A DNA stretch of 64,000 nucleotides from Lysobacterales bacterium (GCA_017302035.1 JAFLEA010000010.1:1-64000); one strand, 5' to 3'; counted from the first letter of the stretch, positions 1 to 10,675 are shown. A program made the numbers and translations. The notes: generated by a model from the sequence alone, not told the origin.

Positions 1-77
1 GTTGCCACTTCGCGTGACATGCAGTGACCGACGAGGCGCTGCGCGATCGTGCTGGTGTCGATGAAATTATCAGGCAT
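1..77 (-). CDS. possible start of a gene leaving the window
   Basis: Reading leftward from an ATG at 77-75 there is an open frame to the window edge. It begins MPDNFIDTSTIAQRLVGHC and has a composition typical of real protein. Only about 25 residues are visible and no clear ribosome binding site precedes the ATG. It would be divergent from the gene at 227. No family can be named; it is listed because the opposite strand is not convincingly coding here. Confidence 0.3.
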   Translation of the reverse strand, partial: MPDNFIDTSTIAQRLVGHCMSREVA

Positions 78-226
78 GGTTCGAGCCTAGCACCGGTCCG
101 GGGCTGCGTGTTGACCTGGATCAGCGCCGACGGTGCGCCGGGACGCTCGCCGACGCGCTTCACCTCCCAGGAGCCCGCGAGCGGCACCGCGCCGCGCTCG
201 AGCGGTCGATCGCCCTCTGTGAAGAG

Positions 227-1381
227 GTGGCGCGAGCGGCGTCCGAGGCGGAGGTCGCGCCCGCCACGCTCGTGGCGGCGCGGCTCACGGAGGTGCAAGC
301 GCACTGCGCCCGCGCGGAGGACGCACGGCACGGTGCGAACCAGCTCTCGCAAGGTGCTCAGCGCGCCCCGACCCACGAAGACTGCGAGGACGGTTGGCAG
401 CGCGTCGCCGCCATCGTCGCGACCGCAGAGGATTCAGCGCGCGCGGCGACACGGATCGCGGCGGAGCTCGATCACGCATCCGCGCCCCACACTCGCGCGA
501 AGCGAGCCGCCCAGCGTGCGGAGGTTGCTGCGCGTGCTGCGCGCCTCCTCGTCGAGGATCGCAACCACGCGTACACGTTCCACGCCGACCCGGCCTTCTC
601 GTTCGGCGAGGGCTGGTACGTGGCGGCGGCGGCGCGCTTGTGCGGGATCTCCACGCAGATCGAGCCGGGTCCTGCGCAGGCCGCGGTGGAGCGCTTCCTG
701 CGTGATGCCGGGCTCGGGCCACGGATCGTTCCCTATCGCCCGCGCCCCCGTGCGAACAAGGCGCTCCCCGATCTGATCGCCCGAGCGTTCGCAGACGATC
801 CCCGCGGCGCGCAGCGTTCCCTCCGCAGCTCCTTCCTCGGGGAGGCACCGATCCCACGCGCCGTCGAGGAGCTCGGCGACCGTGTCCTCGCCTCGGAGCC
901 TGCGAAGAAGGTGCTGGTCTGGGTGCGCCGCGGTACGCACCACGCGGGTCGGAACTCGACGCACGCCGAGGTGGGCGCGCTGTGTCGATGCGCGCTCGAT
1001 CAGGGGCTCGTGCCCATCCTGATGGGCGACGTGCTCGGGGCAGAGCCACCACCACGCGCGATCGACATGACGATGTTCTATCGAGACCCGCCGTTCGATG
1101 GCAGGGACACGCGTCGCGCGCAGCTCCAGCTCTTCGAGCATCTGCGGCGCGCTCACGGCGTCCTCGGGCAGGTCGGCGTGACGACCGCGGGCATGGATGG
1201 CCCCGCGTTGATGGGCCTGCCCACGATGTACCTGACCGAGGTGTCGAACGTGCGGATGCGCCGGTGGGTGGGCACCGTCCCCGGCTACGAAGAGGTGGTC
1301 CGCGCCGACGGCTACCTCGAACGAATCGGCCACACCCTGTCGCGCTGGAAGCAGCGCTCGGACGAGGAGGGTTCGAGCTGA
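227..1381 (+). CDS. hypothetical protein, alanine/arginine-rich N-terminus
   Basis: Unrecognised protein of 384 residues from a GTG start. An in-frame stop at 62-64 limits the N-terminus, and the codons between 65 and 226 also look protein-like, so the true start is uncertain. Residues 1-110 are rich in Ala, Arg and Glu and should form long helices. The rest (about 115-375) looks globular, with a segment VLVWVRRGTHHAGRNSTH near residue 228 and several Gly-Leu-Pro turns. There is no signal peptide or membrane segment. The stretch from 228 on faintly recalls a nucleotide-sugar glycosyltransferase C-terminal half, but I would not assign it. It converges with the small gene at 1389. Codon use is that of the myxobacterium-like segment. 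Confidence 0.55.
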   Translation: MARAASEAEVAPATLVAARLTEVQAHCARAEDARHGANQLSQGAQRAPTHEDCEDGWQRVAAIVATAEDSARAATRIAAELDHASAPHTRAKRAAQRAEVAARAARLLVEDRNHAYTFHADPAFSFGEGWYVAAAARLCGISTQIEPGPAQAAVERFLRDAGLGPRIVPYRPRPRANKALPDLIARAFADDPRGAQRSLRSSFLGEAPIPRAVEELGDRVLASEPAKKVLVWVRRGTHHAGRNSTHAEVGALCRCALDQGLVPILMGDVLGAEPPPRAIDMTMFYRDPPFDGRDTRRAQLQLFEHLRRAHGVLGQVGVTTAGMDGPALMGLPTMYLTEVSNVRMRRWVGTVPGYEEVVRADGYLERIGHTLSRWKQRSDEEGSS

Positions 1382-1388
1382 TCTCGGA

Positions 1389-1589
1389 TCAGTGCCCGTC
1401 GGGATCCGTCGGCGCGGGCTTGGGCGCGGCGTCGGGATCGGTGCCCGCCTTGCCGCCTGCGACGCCCACCACGTCGGGCCCCGCGCCCACGCGGCCGAGG
1501 CTGGGCGGTGCCTGCTTGGGGCGCGAGATCGAGATGTCCTCGTCGCTCAGCGTGAAGGACTTGGACTTGGGCTTCGTGGGGTCGGCCAT
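1389..1589 (-). CDS. small hypothetical protein (66 aa)
   Basis: Short open frame starting MADPTKPKSKSFTLSDEDIS and ending in a Pro/Asp/Ala-rich tail. It lies just downstream of the peptidase-like gene on the same strand, 26 bases away. The N-terminal Lys/Ser-rich part followed by an acidic DEDIS motif and a low-complexity tail suggests a disordered protein. No family is recognised. Coding status rests on codon composition and on filling the gap between two neighbours; the frame stays open upstream, so the ATG at 1589 is a choice. Confidence 0.45.
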   Translation of the reverse strand: MADPTKPKSKSFTLSDEDISISRPKQAPPSLGRVGAGPDVVGVAGGKAGTDPDAAPKPAPTDPDGH

Positions 1590-1615
1590 GGCGCGGAGCA
1601 TACCTGCGTCGTGGC

Positions 1616-2644
1616 TCACGCGTCGGGTGGGATGCCTGCGTCGATCGGTGAGGCCAGCACGCCCGCGTCGATCGACGACGGGTCCGGGCGCGCGCCTTCG
1701 ATCGCGGGCTCGATCTCCACGTCGGTGTCGAGATCGGGCGCGATCGGCGCGCTGCCTTCCTCGCGCTCTTCGTCGTCGCTCGCGTCGGTGAGATCGGGCA
1801 CGGGCTCGGCGCCGAGGTTGTGCGCGATGCGATCGTAGCGAGGGCCGAGCGTGGGGAAGATGCGTCGCTCGCGGTTGCTCTGATCGGGCCCCGAGCTGTC
1901 GGACCAGTAGTAGCTCCGCGCGCGCACATCGAGGTGCACGAAGCCGCTCGTCGGATAGATGCCCACGCCCACGTAGCCCTGCGGACGCAGGTACGACGCG
2001 AGCCGTCGATCGGGCACGCCCGGCAGCACGAGATCGATCGCGCGCCCCTGCGCGTGACGGCTGCGCGGGTTGCCGCTGCGGTAGCCGCTGATCACCCACA
2101 CCCACGGCGCGCGGAAGTGACGCACCGCGCGGTGCACGAGCTGGAGCAGGCGCGGATGGATCGGGCGGTGCGAGCCGTCCTCGCGGTACGCGAACGCGAG
2201 CTCCGCGCGCTCGAGCGCCTCGCCCGTGAACGTGCCGTACGCGTCGTCGGGCACGAGCTCGAAGCGCTCGCGCGCGCTGACCGGACGAAACACGATCGGC
2301 AGCGGATCGCGACGCGACCACACGGTGATGTCGGCGCGGCTCGCGCGCACGTGCCACCGACGGATCTGCCTTCGCTGCGCAGCCGTGAGGCGCGGCACGA
2401 AGCGCCGTCGACGCGTGGCGGCGCGTCGTGTCGTGGTGCGTCGTCGTGCTGTCGTTCTTCGTGCGGTCGTTCTTCGCGTGGCGGGCCGTCGTCGCGCGCT
2501 CGAGCGCTGGCTCGTGCGGGTCGTCGCGCTCGACGTGTCGCTCGGTGGTGGATCGGCGATCACGACCTCGAACGGCGCGAGCACCGCGGTCGCGAGCACG
2601 AAGGCCGCGAGCCAGGCCACGTGCGAGGCGCGCACGACGATCAC
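1616..2644 (-). CDS. secreted M15/DUF882-like zinc peptidase domain protein
   Basis: Predicted exported protein of 342 residues. A hydrophobic N-terminus (residues 8-30, WLAAFVLATAVLAPF) reads as a signal peptide or anchor. An Arg/Thr-rich linker (about 38-80) follows. The core (about 85-275) carries SRHAQGRAIDLVLPG and GFVHLDVR, matching the H-x6-D and H-x-D zinc-ligand pattern of M15A/DUF882 murein peptidases (YcbK type). The C-terminus is acidic and disordered. By family knowledge it would cut or bind peptidoglycan outside the cytoplasmic membrane. The GTG start overlaps the rnc stop (GTGA), so the two are translationally coupled. The function is inferred from the motif only. Confidence 0.75.
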   Translation of the reverse strand: MIVVRASHVAWLAAFVLATAVLAPFEVVIADPPPSDTSSATTRTSQRSSARRRPATRRTTARRTTARRRTTTRRAATRRRRFVPRLTAAQRRQIRRWHVRASRADITVWSRRDPLPIVFRPVSARERFELVPDDAYGTFTGEALERAELAFAYREDGSHRPIHPRLLQLVHRAVRHFRAPWVWVISGYRSGNPRSRHAQGRAIDLVLPGVPDRRLASYLRPQGYVGVGIYPTSGFVHLDVRARSYYWSDSSGPDQSNRERRIFPTLGPRYDRIAHNLGAEPVPDLTDASDDEEREEGSAPIAPDLDTDVEIEPAIEGARPDPSSIDAGVLASPIDAGIPPDA

Positions 2645-3426
2645 GAGCGTGTCGAGGCCGTGAGCGACTCGTACGCGACGCGCGCGGCGGACTGCTCTGC
2701 TTCGAGCTTGCTCTTGCCCTCACCTCGCGCGAGCTCGATGCCCTCGATCTGGATCGCCACGAAGAACGTGCGCGCGTGCTCGGGGCCTTCTTGCGCGACG
2801 AGCTCGTAGCGCGGCGTGCCGCGCCCCTCGGCCTGGAGGTGCTCCTGCACGCGTGACTTGAAGTCGCCCTCACCGGGCGCCATCGCGCCGAGGTGCGGCT
2901 CGAGCAAGCGGGTCGCCACGCGCAGCGCAGTGTCGACGTCGGCGTCGAGCAGCACCGCCGCGATCGTGGCCTCGAGCGCGCTCGCGAGCAGGCGTGCCTT
3001 GGTGCGACCGCCGCTCTTCTCTTCGCCCTTGCCCAGGCGGAGCAGCGGCCCGAGCTCGAGCGTCTCGGCGATCTTCGCGAGCGTGCGCTCGCACACGAGG
3101 TCGGCGCGACGACGCGTCATCTCGCCCTCGCGCGCGTCGGGGAAGGTCTTGCGGAGCAGCATGGCGGCGGCGAGCCCGACCACCGAATCGCCAAGGAATT
3201 CCAGGGTCTCGTTGTGCCCTGGCGCCAGGTCGGGCCGCTCGTTCGCAAAGGAGCGATGCGTCAGCGCCTGGAGCAGCAGCGGCAGGTTCTTGGTGTCGTG
3301 ATCGAGCGCACGACCGAGCGCAGCGAGCGCTCCTTGGAGCTCGGACGAGACCGGCGGGGACGAAGGACGAACGACAGCCGACGACACGACGGGCGCGAGC
3401 CTACGACGATCCGAAACCACCGGCAC
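2641..3426 (-). CDS. rnc: ribonuclease III
   Basis: Double-strand-specific endoribonuclease for rRNA and mRNA processing, 261 residues. The catalytic domain (about 30-165) contains the hallmark NETLEFLGDSVVGL near residue 72, whose acidic residues bind Mg2+, and a second acidic cluster near EATIAAVLLDADVD. The C-terminal 70 residues are a dsRNA-binding domain (FKSRVQEHLQAEG ... GEGKSKLEAEQSAARVAYESL). The extra 25-residue N-terminus is Pro/Ser/Val-rich and may mean the true start is further in. It lies downstream of the two genes at 3433 and 3685 on the same strand and overlaps the peptidase-like gene by four bases. Confidence 0.95.
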   Translation of the reverse strand: MPVVSDRRRLAPVVSSAVVRPSSPPVSSELQGALAALGRALDHDTKNLPLLLQALTHRSFANERPDLAPGHNETLEFLGDSVVGLAAAMLLRKTFPDAREGEMTRRRADLVCERTLAKIAETLELGPLLRLGKGEEKSGGRTKARLLASALEATIAAVLLDADVDTALRVATRLLEPHLGAMAPGEGDFKSRVQEHLQAEGRGTPRYELVAQEGPEHARTFFVAIQIEGIELARGEGKSKLEAEQSAARVAYESLTASTRS

Positions 3427-3432
3427 GGCCGA

Positions 3433-3681
3433 CTAACGACGTCGCTCGCGCTTCAGCCGACGCAGTACGGTCTCGAGCACCTCGAGCTCGCTCGCGTCGG
3501 GGCTGCGCTCTCGCTCACGAGCCAGCAGAGACTCGCTCGCGCGCGGGTCGTGCGTGAGCTTGTCGAGCTCGCGCTTCAGCGTGACCGCCGTGCGGGGCGC
3601 CTTGCGCTTGGGCGCCACCGAGACCGCGTAGATCACGACGCACGCGATCACCGCCAGCACGAGGACGAGCACCGCCTCCAT
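3433..3681 (-). CDS. small single-span membrane protein (82 aa)
   Basis: Begins with a strongly hydrophobic segment (residues 1-22, MEAVLVLVLAVIACVVIYAV) followed by a basic, charged helix-forming tail rich in Arg and Glu ending LRRLKRERRR. This is a bitopic membrane protein with its tail in the cytoplasm by the positive-inside rule. It sits between the membrane protein at 3685 (3 bases away) and rnc (6 bases), so probably in one operon. No family is recognised. Confidence 0.6.
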   Translation of the reverse strand: MEAVLVLVLAVIACVVIYAVSVAPKRKAPRTAVTLKRELDKLTHDPRASESLLARERERSPDASELEVLETVLRRLKRERRR

Positions 3682-3684
3682 CGC

Positions 3685-4581
3685 TCAGCCCCTCTTCGCG
3701 AGGAAGCGGCGCGCACGATCGGCGTCCGCGCTCGAGACATCGATGGGCTCGTGACGCTCGCCGAGGCGCAGCGAGAGAACGCGCCCATCGATCGAAGGCC
3801 GCGCGTCCTCTCGCGCGACGTCGACGAAGTGACCGAAGGTGCCGCTGCGCGCGGTCGAGACGATCAGCTCCTCGATCTCCACGTCGGTCTCGGGCCGCGC
3901 GAGCAACGAGTAGAGGCGGCCCAGCTGGTGGGCCTCGAGCACCTCGGTGAAGCGCACGACGCGGCTCGGTCCCACGAAGAGCGGCCCGTAGCTCATACCC
4001 GTCGTCCTCGTGCGGCCGATGAAGAGCACGTCGTCGCGCGCCTCACCGGGCGCGAGCGCGCCATCGACCTCGGGCAGCGCGTCGAGCTCGATCCAGCGCG
4101 TCGCGACCGCGTGCTCGTAGAGATCGAGCAGCCCTTCCATGTCGGCGACGGGACCGAACTTCACCCACGCGCCCGAGGACAGCTTGATCTGCACACGGTT
4201 CGTGGGGACCTCCTGCACGCTGCCATACCGACCCTGGTAGACGGCGATGTACTGCCGCATCTCCCGCACGTCCGAGAGCGCCCAGCTCTCCTCGCCGCCG
4301 AAGAGCTTGTGGGCGATCACGCGTCGCGGCGTGAGGAAGTAGCTCGGTCGCATGCGCGGCCGGATGACGACATAGCCCGCCGCGCCCGCGAGGCCGAACG
4401 AGATCAGCGTGCAGAGGAGCGAGGGCAGGGTGGCCAGCACGGTCTCGCCGATCGACAGCTCACGACGCGGGACCTCGCTGGCGCCGTACGTGTACGGGTC
4501 GTCGTCCATGCCCCCGTAGGGGTCGCCGTACGACTCGGTGTCGCTGCTCGTGGCGCCTCGGAAAGCCGCAAGGACGGCCAC
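3685..4581 (-). CDS. hypothetical membrane protein, possibly N-terminally disrupted
   Basis: Up to 298 residues from a GTG at 4581. A Tyr/Asp/Gly-rich N-terminus (about 10-35) is followed by one or two hydrophobic segments (TVLATLPSLLCTLISFGLAG, about 46-72). A large soluble part then begins YFLTPRRVIAHKLFGGEESW, resembling PH-like domains of bacterial membrane-anchored proteins, and later includes a second conserved-looking half. No enzyme motif is visible. It is the last gene with the codon habits of the left segment. The change of sequence character begins at or just upstream of its start, so the first 10-15 residues may belong to the neighbouring sequence rather than the real protein. Confidence 0.55.
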   Translation of the reverse strand: MAVLAAFRGATSSDTESYGDPYGGMDDDPYTYGASEVPRRELSIGETVLATLPSLLCTLISFGLAGAAGYVVIRPRMRPSYFLTPRRVIAHKLFGGEESWALSDVREMRQYIAVYQGRYGSVQEVPTNRVQIKLSSGAWVKFGPVADMEGLLDLYEHAVATRWIELDALPEVDGALAPGEARDDVLFIGRTRTTGMSYGPLFVGPSRVVRFTEVLEAHQLGRLYSLLARPETDVEIEELIVSTARSGTFGHFVDVAREDARPSIDGRVLSLRLGERHEPIDVSSADADRARRFLAKRG

Positions 4582-4643
4582 GCGGCCGGATACTGAGTTG
4601 CGTGCGCCCAGCTCCCGCCGGGCCTGAAGCCGGAGGCCGGCTA
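4582..4643. other. junction between two sequence types
   Basis: Gene codon habits and family identity change across this short stretch. To the left are myxobacterium-like genes reading leftward. To the right is a Xanthomonadaceae gene run that continues unbroken to the window end. No transposase, tRNA, integrase or repeat marks the boundary. It is best read as a contig chimera; a genuine transfer is possible but has no visible mechanism. Confidence 0.6.
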
Positions 4644-4652
4644 TGGTCTAAT
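4644..4652 (+). promoter_or_regulatory. extended -10 promoter for the thiC leader
   Basis: TGGTCTAAT fits the extended -10 pattern TG-n-TATAAT with one mismatch in the hexamer. A transcript starting about 7 bases downstream would begin exactly where the TPP aptamer begins. No good -35 box lies at the usual distance, as is common for extended -10 promoters. Confidence 0.5.
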
Positions 4653-4658
4653 GGCGGC

Positions 4659-6757
<2,099 letters not shown>

Positions 6758-6847
6758 TCTCCGGTTGCCGCCCGTGCCGAACGGCACTTGCCGCAGCCGA
6801 TGGTCGCGGCACACTGACCGTTTCCCGCATCCGCGCCCGCTCCCGCC

Positions 6848-8743
6848 ATGAAGCTGCAGGTACCGTTCCTCCAACTCCCCATCCTGTTCGATGCCCAGGC
6901 CATGGCCAGGGAGGTGGCGGCAGTGGACGAGCGCTGGTGGCGCGGCCGGACCGAGCGCGATGACGGCAACACCGCCCTGACCCTGATCACCACCCACGGC
7001 GATCCGGACAGCGACGAGTTGAACGGGCCGATGCGGCCGACTCCGGCGCTGGAGCAGTGTCCCTACCTGATGCAGGCGCTGGAAGCGCTCGGGGCCACCT
7101 GGGGGCGCGCGCGGTTGATGCGCCTGTCCGGCCAGGCCGAAGTGCGTGCGCACGTCGACATCAACTACTACTGGCGCGAGCGCATGCGCGTGCACGTGCC
7201 GATCGTGACCACCCCGTCGGTGCGATTCCAGTGCGGCGAGGGCGAGGTCAACATGGCCGCCGGCGAGTGCTGGATCTTCGACACCTGGCGGCGCCATCGC
7301 GTGCTCAACGAGGGCAGCGATACCCGCATCCACCTGGTTGCGGACACGGTCGGCGGCGAACGCTTCTGGGACTTGCTGGGGCAGGCGCGGCCCCCCGGAC
7401 CGCGCGGCCAGGACTGGCGGCCGGTGCGCGTCGCGCCCGTGCCCGGCCGGCCGGTGGCGCTGGATTTCGAGGCCTGGAACGCGCCGGCGGTGATGTCGCC
7501 ATGGGAATTGCGCGAGCACATCGTGTTCCTGCTGGGCGAAGCCGTTGCCGACCCGCGCATGGGGCCGATCCAGCAGGCGCTGCTGCGCTTCGCCCGGCGC
7601 TGGCAGGGGCTGTGGGCCTGCCATGGCGACGGCGGGGAAGGATTGCCGCGCTACCGGCGATTGCTGGACGACGTCACCGCCGAACTCGAAGCGCTGGGCG
7701 CGGGGCAGATCGGCCTGAAGAACGAACTCGGCTTCTTCCAGGCGCTGCATGCGCACGTGCTGGACATGGCCTTGGCCACCGCCGCCGTGGCCGGCGACGA
7801 ATCGCGGATGGACCGGCATGGCGTGGCCCCGGCCGGCGTGCATGCAGGCGCAGCGGTCGTGCCCGACCGGCCGGCAACGCCCCGGGCGACGCAGCAGGCG
7901 GGCGATCCGCTGTTCGAACGACCGCTGTTCATCCTCAGTGCGCCGCGCTCCGGGTCGACCCTGCTGTTCGAAACCCTGGCCACCGCGCCGGGCCTGTATT
8001 CCCCGGGCGACGAAAGCCACGCCCTGATCGAAGGCGTCCCCGGCCTGGCGCCGTCCGCACGCGGCTACGATTCCAACCGGCTGCTTGCCGCCGACGCCAC
8101 CGAGGAAACGGCCCGGGCATTGCGCGAGCGGTTCTTCCACCAGTTGCGCGATCGCGATCGCAGGCCGCCGGCCGGCGCGCCAGTGCGGATGCTGGAGAAG
8201 ACCCCCAAGAATGCCTTGCGCGTCCCGTTCCTGCGCACGGTATTCCCCGGGGCCGGGTTCGTGTTCCTGTACCGCGATCCCCGCCAGGCCATAGGCAGCA
8301 TGATCGACGGCTGGCGCTCGGGCGATTTCGCCATGTATCCGCAGTTGCCCGGGTGGGAAGGACCGACCTGGTCGTTCCTGCTGACGCCCGGCTGGAGGGA
8401 GGGCCGCGGCAGGCCGCTCGAAGAGGTGGTCGCCCGGCAATGGGCGAGCGCCGTGGGCACGCTGCTGGACGACCTGGAATCGTTGCCGGCCGATGCCTGG
8501 ACGGGGATCCAGTACACCCGGTTCCTGGGCGATCCGCAGGGCGAGATCGAGCGGCTGTGCGCCTGGGCCGGGCTGGGCTGGGATCGCAGGCTGGGCGCGA
8601 GCCTGCCGCTGTCCCGCTATACGCTCACCCCGCCGGATGCGGAGAAGTGGCGCCGGCACGAAGCGGGCATCGAGGCGCAGCGCGCGGTGTGGATGCCGGT
8701 GGCGGTGCGCGCGGAGCAGTTGCTGAGCCGGAGTGCCGGCTGA
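6848..8743 (+). CDS. aspartyl/asparaginyl beta-hydroxylase-sulfotransferase two-domain protein
   Basis: Two unrelated catalytic domains in one 631-residue chain. Residues about 1-200 match the aspartyl/asparaginyl beta-hydroxylase family (2-oxoglutarate/iron jelly roll): RAHVDINYYW near residue 100 and HRVLNEGSDTRIHL near 149 supply the His/Asp and His ligands and the 2-OG-binding Arg. Residues about 355-625 are a PAPS-dependent sulfotransferase: the 5'-phosphosulfate loop LSAPRSGSTLLFETL near 362, a FLYRDPRQAIGSM segment for the 3'-phosphate, and a C-terminal region typical of Sulfotransfer_3 proteins. There is no signal peptide, so it is cytoplasmic. It converges with pckG. The substrate is unknown; peptide or small-molecule modification are both possible. 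Confidence 0.8.
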   Translation: MKLQVPFLQLPILFDAQAMAREVAAVDERWWRGRTERDDGNTALTLITTHGDPDSDELNGPMRPTPALEQCPYLMQALEALGATWGRARLMRLSGQAEVRAHVDINYYWRERMRVHVPIVTTPSVRFQCGEGEVNMAAGECWIFDTWRRHRVLNEGSDTRIHLVADTVGGERFWDLLGQARPPGPRGQDWRPVRVAPVPGRPVALDFEAWNAPAVMSPWELREHIVFLLGEAVADPRMGPIQQALLRFARRWQGLWACHGDGGEGLPRYRRLLDDVTAELEALGAGQIGLKNELGFFQALHAHVLDMALATAAVAGDESRMDRHGVAPAGVHAGAAVVPDRPATPRATQQAGDPLFERPLFILSAPRSGSTLLFETLATAPGLYSPGDESHALIEGVPGLAPSARGYDSNRLLAADATEETARALRERFFHQLRDRDRRPPAGAPVRMLEKTPKNALRVPFLRTVFPGAGFVFLYRDPRQAIGSMIDGWRSGDFAMYPQLPGWEGPTWSFLLTPGWREGRGRPLEEVVARQWASAVGTLLDDLESLPADAWTGIQYTRFLGDPQGEIERLCAWAGLGWDRRLGASLPLSRYTLTPPDAEKWRRHEAGIEAQRAVWMPVAVRAEQLLSRSAG

Positions 8744-8791
8744 GCGGGCGGGAGCGCACGGCCGCCACCCCGCGCCCGGCGCGCCGGGGCT

Positions 8792-10675
8792 TCAGCCCAG
8801 CGCCGCGCGGATCCGCGCGCAGTTCTCGCGCAAGGCTTGCGGCGTACGCTCGCCCAGTTCGGCCAGGCTCTGCTGCACGCTGTCCATCTCCGCCTTCCAG
8901 GCGTCCGTATCGATGTCCAGCAGCGCATCGAGCGTGGCCTCGGGCAGTCCCAGGTCATGCAGGGCGAGCGCCTCGCGTTCCGGCAGCAGGCCGATGGCGG
9001 TCTCGCGCGCGGCAGCGGTGCCCTGAACCCGGCCGAGGATCCATTCCAGCACCCGCAGGTTCTCGCCGAAGCCCGGCCACAGGAACCTGCCGTCCTCGCC
9101 CTTGCGGAACCAATTGACGTGGAACACCTTCGGCAGCCTCGCACCGGGGCGGTCGAACGACAGCCAGTGGGCGAAGTAGTCGCCGAAGTGGTAGCCGCAG
9201 AACGGCTTCATCGCCATCGGGTCGCGGCGGACCACCCCGACCGCACCGGTGGCCGCGGCGGTGGTTTCCGAGGCCATCGCCGCACCGACCAGTACGCCAT
9301 GGGTCCAGTCGCGGGCCTCGAACACCAGCGGCACCAGGCCGGCGCGGCGGCCGCCGAACATGATCGCGGAGATCGGCACGCCCTGCGCGTCCTCCATGTG
9401 CGGCGAGGCGGTGGGGCATTGCTTCGCGCCTACGGTGAAGCGTGAATTCGGATGCGCGGCCGGGCCGTTGGCCGGGTCGTAGGGGCGGCCCTGCCAGTCG
9501 CTGGCCGGGGTGCGCCCGTCCAGGCCTTCCCACCACGGCTGGTTGTCGGCGGTCACCGCCACGTTGGTGAAAAGGGTGTCGTGCTGGATCGAGGCCAGCG
9601 CGTTCGGATTGGATTTGCCCGAGGTGCCCGGCGCCACGCCGAAGAAGCCGGCCTCCGGGTTGATCGCCCACAGGCGACCGTCCGCGCCAGGGCGCATCCA
9701 GCAGATGTCGTCGCCCACGGTCCAGATCTTCCAGCCGGCCTCCCGGTAGCCCTGCGGCGGGATCAGCATCGCCAGGTTGGTCTTGCCGCAGGCGCTGGGG
9801 AAGGCCGCGGCGATGTAGTGGGTCTCGCCCTGCGGGTTCTCCAGGCCGAGCACCAGCATGTGCTCGGCCAGCCAGCCCTCCTGCCGCGCCTGCCAGGAGG
9901 CGATGCGCAGGGCGTGGCACTTCTTGCCCAGCAGCGCGTTGCCGCCGTAGCCCGAGCCGTAGGACTTGATGGTCAGCGATTCGGGGAAGTGCATGATGTA
10001 GCGGCGCTGCGGATCCAGTTCGCCCGTCGAGTGCAGGCCGCGGACGAACGTATGCGTCCGTTCGCCGCAAGCGGCTCCCTCGGGATGCGTCCGTTCGCCG
10101 CAAGCGGCTTTCTCGGGATGCGTCCGTTCGCCGCGGGCGGTTTCCTCGTGGCCTTCGCGCTCGATCCGGGCCAGCGCCGCCGCGCCCATCCGGGTCATGA
10201 TCCGCATGTTCGCCACCACGTAGGGCGAGTCGGTGAGCTCCACTCCGCAGCGCGCCAGCGGCGAGTCGATCGGGCCCATGCAGTAGGGGATCACGTACAT
10301 CGTGCGCCCGCGCATGCAGCCGTCGAACAGCGCATCGATCTTGGCGTCGGCTTCCTGCGGCGCCATCCAATGGTTGTTGGGCCCGGCATCCTCCCGTTGC
10401 GAGGTGCAGACGAAGGTCAGGTGTTCGACCCGGGCCACATCGTCCGGGTGCGAGCGGTGCAGATAGCAGCCGGGGTGGGTGGCGGGGTTGAGCGGGAGCA
10501 GGGTGCCGTCAGCGGTCATGGCGGCGAGCAGGGCCCGGTATTCGCCGTCGCTGCCGTCGCACCAGTGGATCGCGTCGGGCCGGGTCAGGGCGGCCATCTC
10601 GGCCACCCAGCGGTTCAGTTCGGGCAGCGTGCTGCCGTCGGCGGCCTGCGGATGCCGGCGGGGGACAGCATTCAT
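8792..10675 (-). CDS. pckG: phosphoenolpyruvate carboxykinase (GTP)
   Basis: Converts oxaloacetate and GTP to phosphoenolpyruvate, the first step of gluconeogenesis. The GTP-type hallmark FPSACGKTNLAM (P-loop with the catalytic Cys) lies near residue 285-296, and the metal and substrate regions (YGGNALLGKKCHALRIAS, MFGGRR) are present. Its 627 residues exceed the usual length of about 600 because residues about 176-208 are a repeat-coded insert made of three 11-residue units ending GERTH. The frame is intact on both sides. Start chosen at MNAVPRRHPQ with GGAG about 7 bases upstream. Single gene, convergent with the hydroxylase-sulfotransferase. Confidence 0.95.
   Translation of the reverse strand: MNAVPRRHPQAADGSTLPELNRWVAEMAALTRPDAIHWCDGSDGEYRALLAAMTADGTLLPLNPATHPGCYLHRSHPDDVARVEHLTFVCTSQREDAGPNNHWMAPQEADAKIDALFDGCMRGRTMYVIPYCMGPIDSPLARCGVELTDSPYVVANMRIMTRMGAAALARIEREGHEETARGERTHPEKAACGERTHPEGAACGERTHTFVRGLHSTGELDPQRRYIMHFPESLTIKSYGSGYGGNALLGKKCHALRIASWQARQEGWLAEHMLVLGLENPQGETHYIAAAFPSACGKTNLAMLIPPQGYREAGWKIWTVGDDICWMRPGADGRLWAINPEAGFFGVAPGTSGKSNPNALASIQHDTLFTNVAVTADNQPWWEGLDGRTPASDWQGRPYDPANGPAAHPNSRFTVGAKQCPTASPHMEDAQGVPISAIMFGGRRAGLVPLVFEARDWTHGVLVGAAMASETTAAATGAVGVVRRDPMAMKPFCGYHFGDYFAHWLSFDRPGARLPKVFHVNWFRKGEDGRFLWPGFGENLRVLEWILGRVQGTAAARETAIGLLPEREALALHDLGLPEATLDALLDIDTDAWKAEMDSVQQSLAELGERTPQALRENCARIRAALG
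10052..10150 (-). repeat. three tandem 33-bp repeats inside pckG
   Basis: Units 10052-10084, 10085-10117 and 10118-10150 each begin ATGCGTCCGTTCGCCGC on the plus strand. Units 1 and 2 differ at two bases; unit 3 is more diverged. Each holds a small inverted repeat (CCGCAAGCGG in the first two). Being 33 bases long they keep the reading frame and add ...GERTH to the protein per copy. Confidence 0.9.

Noticed and set aside
8770..8792. Terminator between the hydroxylase-sulfotransferase gene and pckG
   Set aside because: A GC palindrome is present but short, with no T-run on either strand.
10052..10150. CRISPR-like array
   Set aside because: Units are contiguous with no spacers, and they are translated within pckG.
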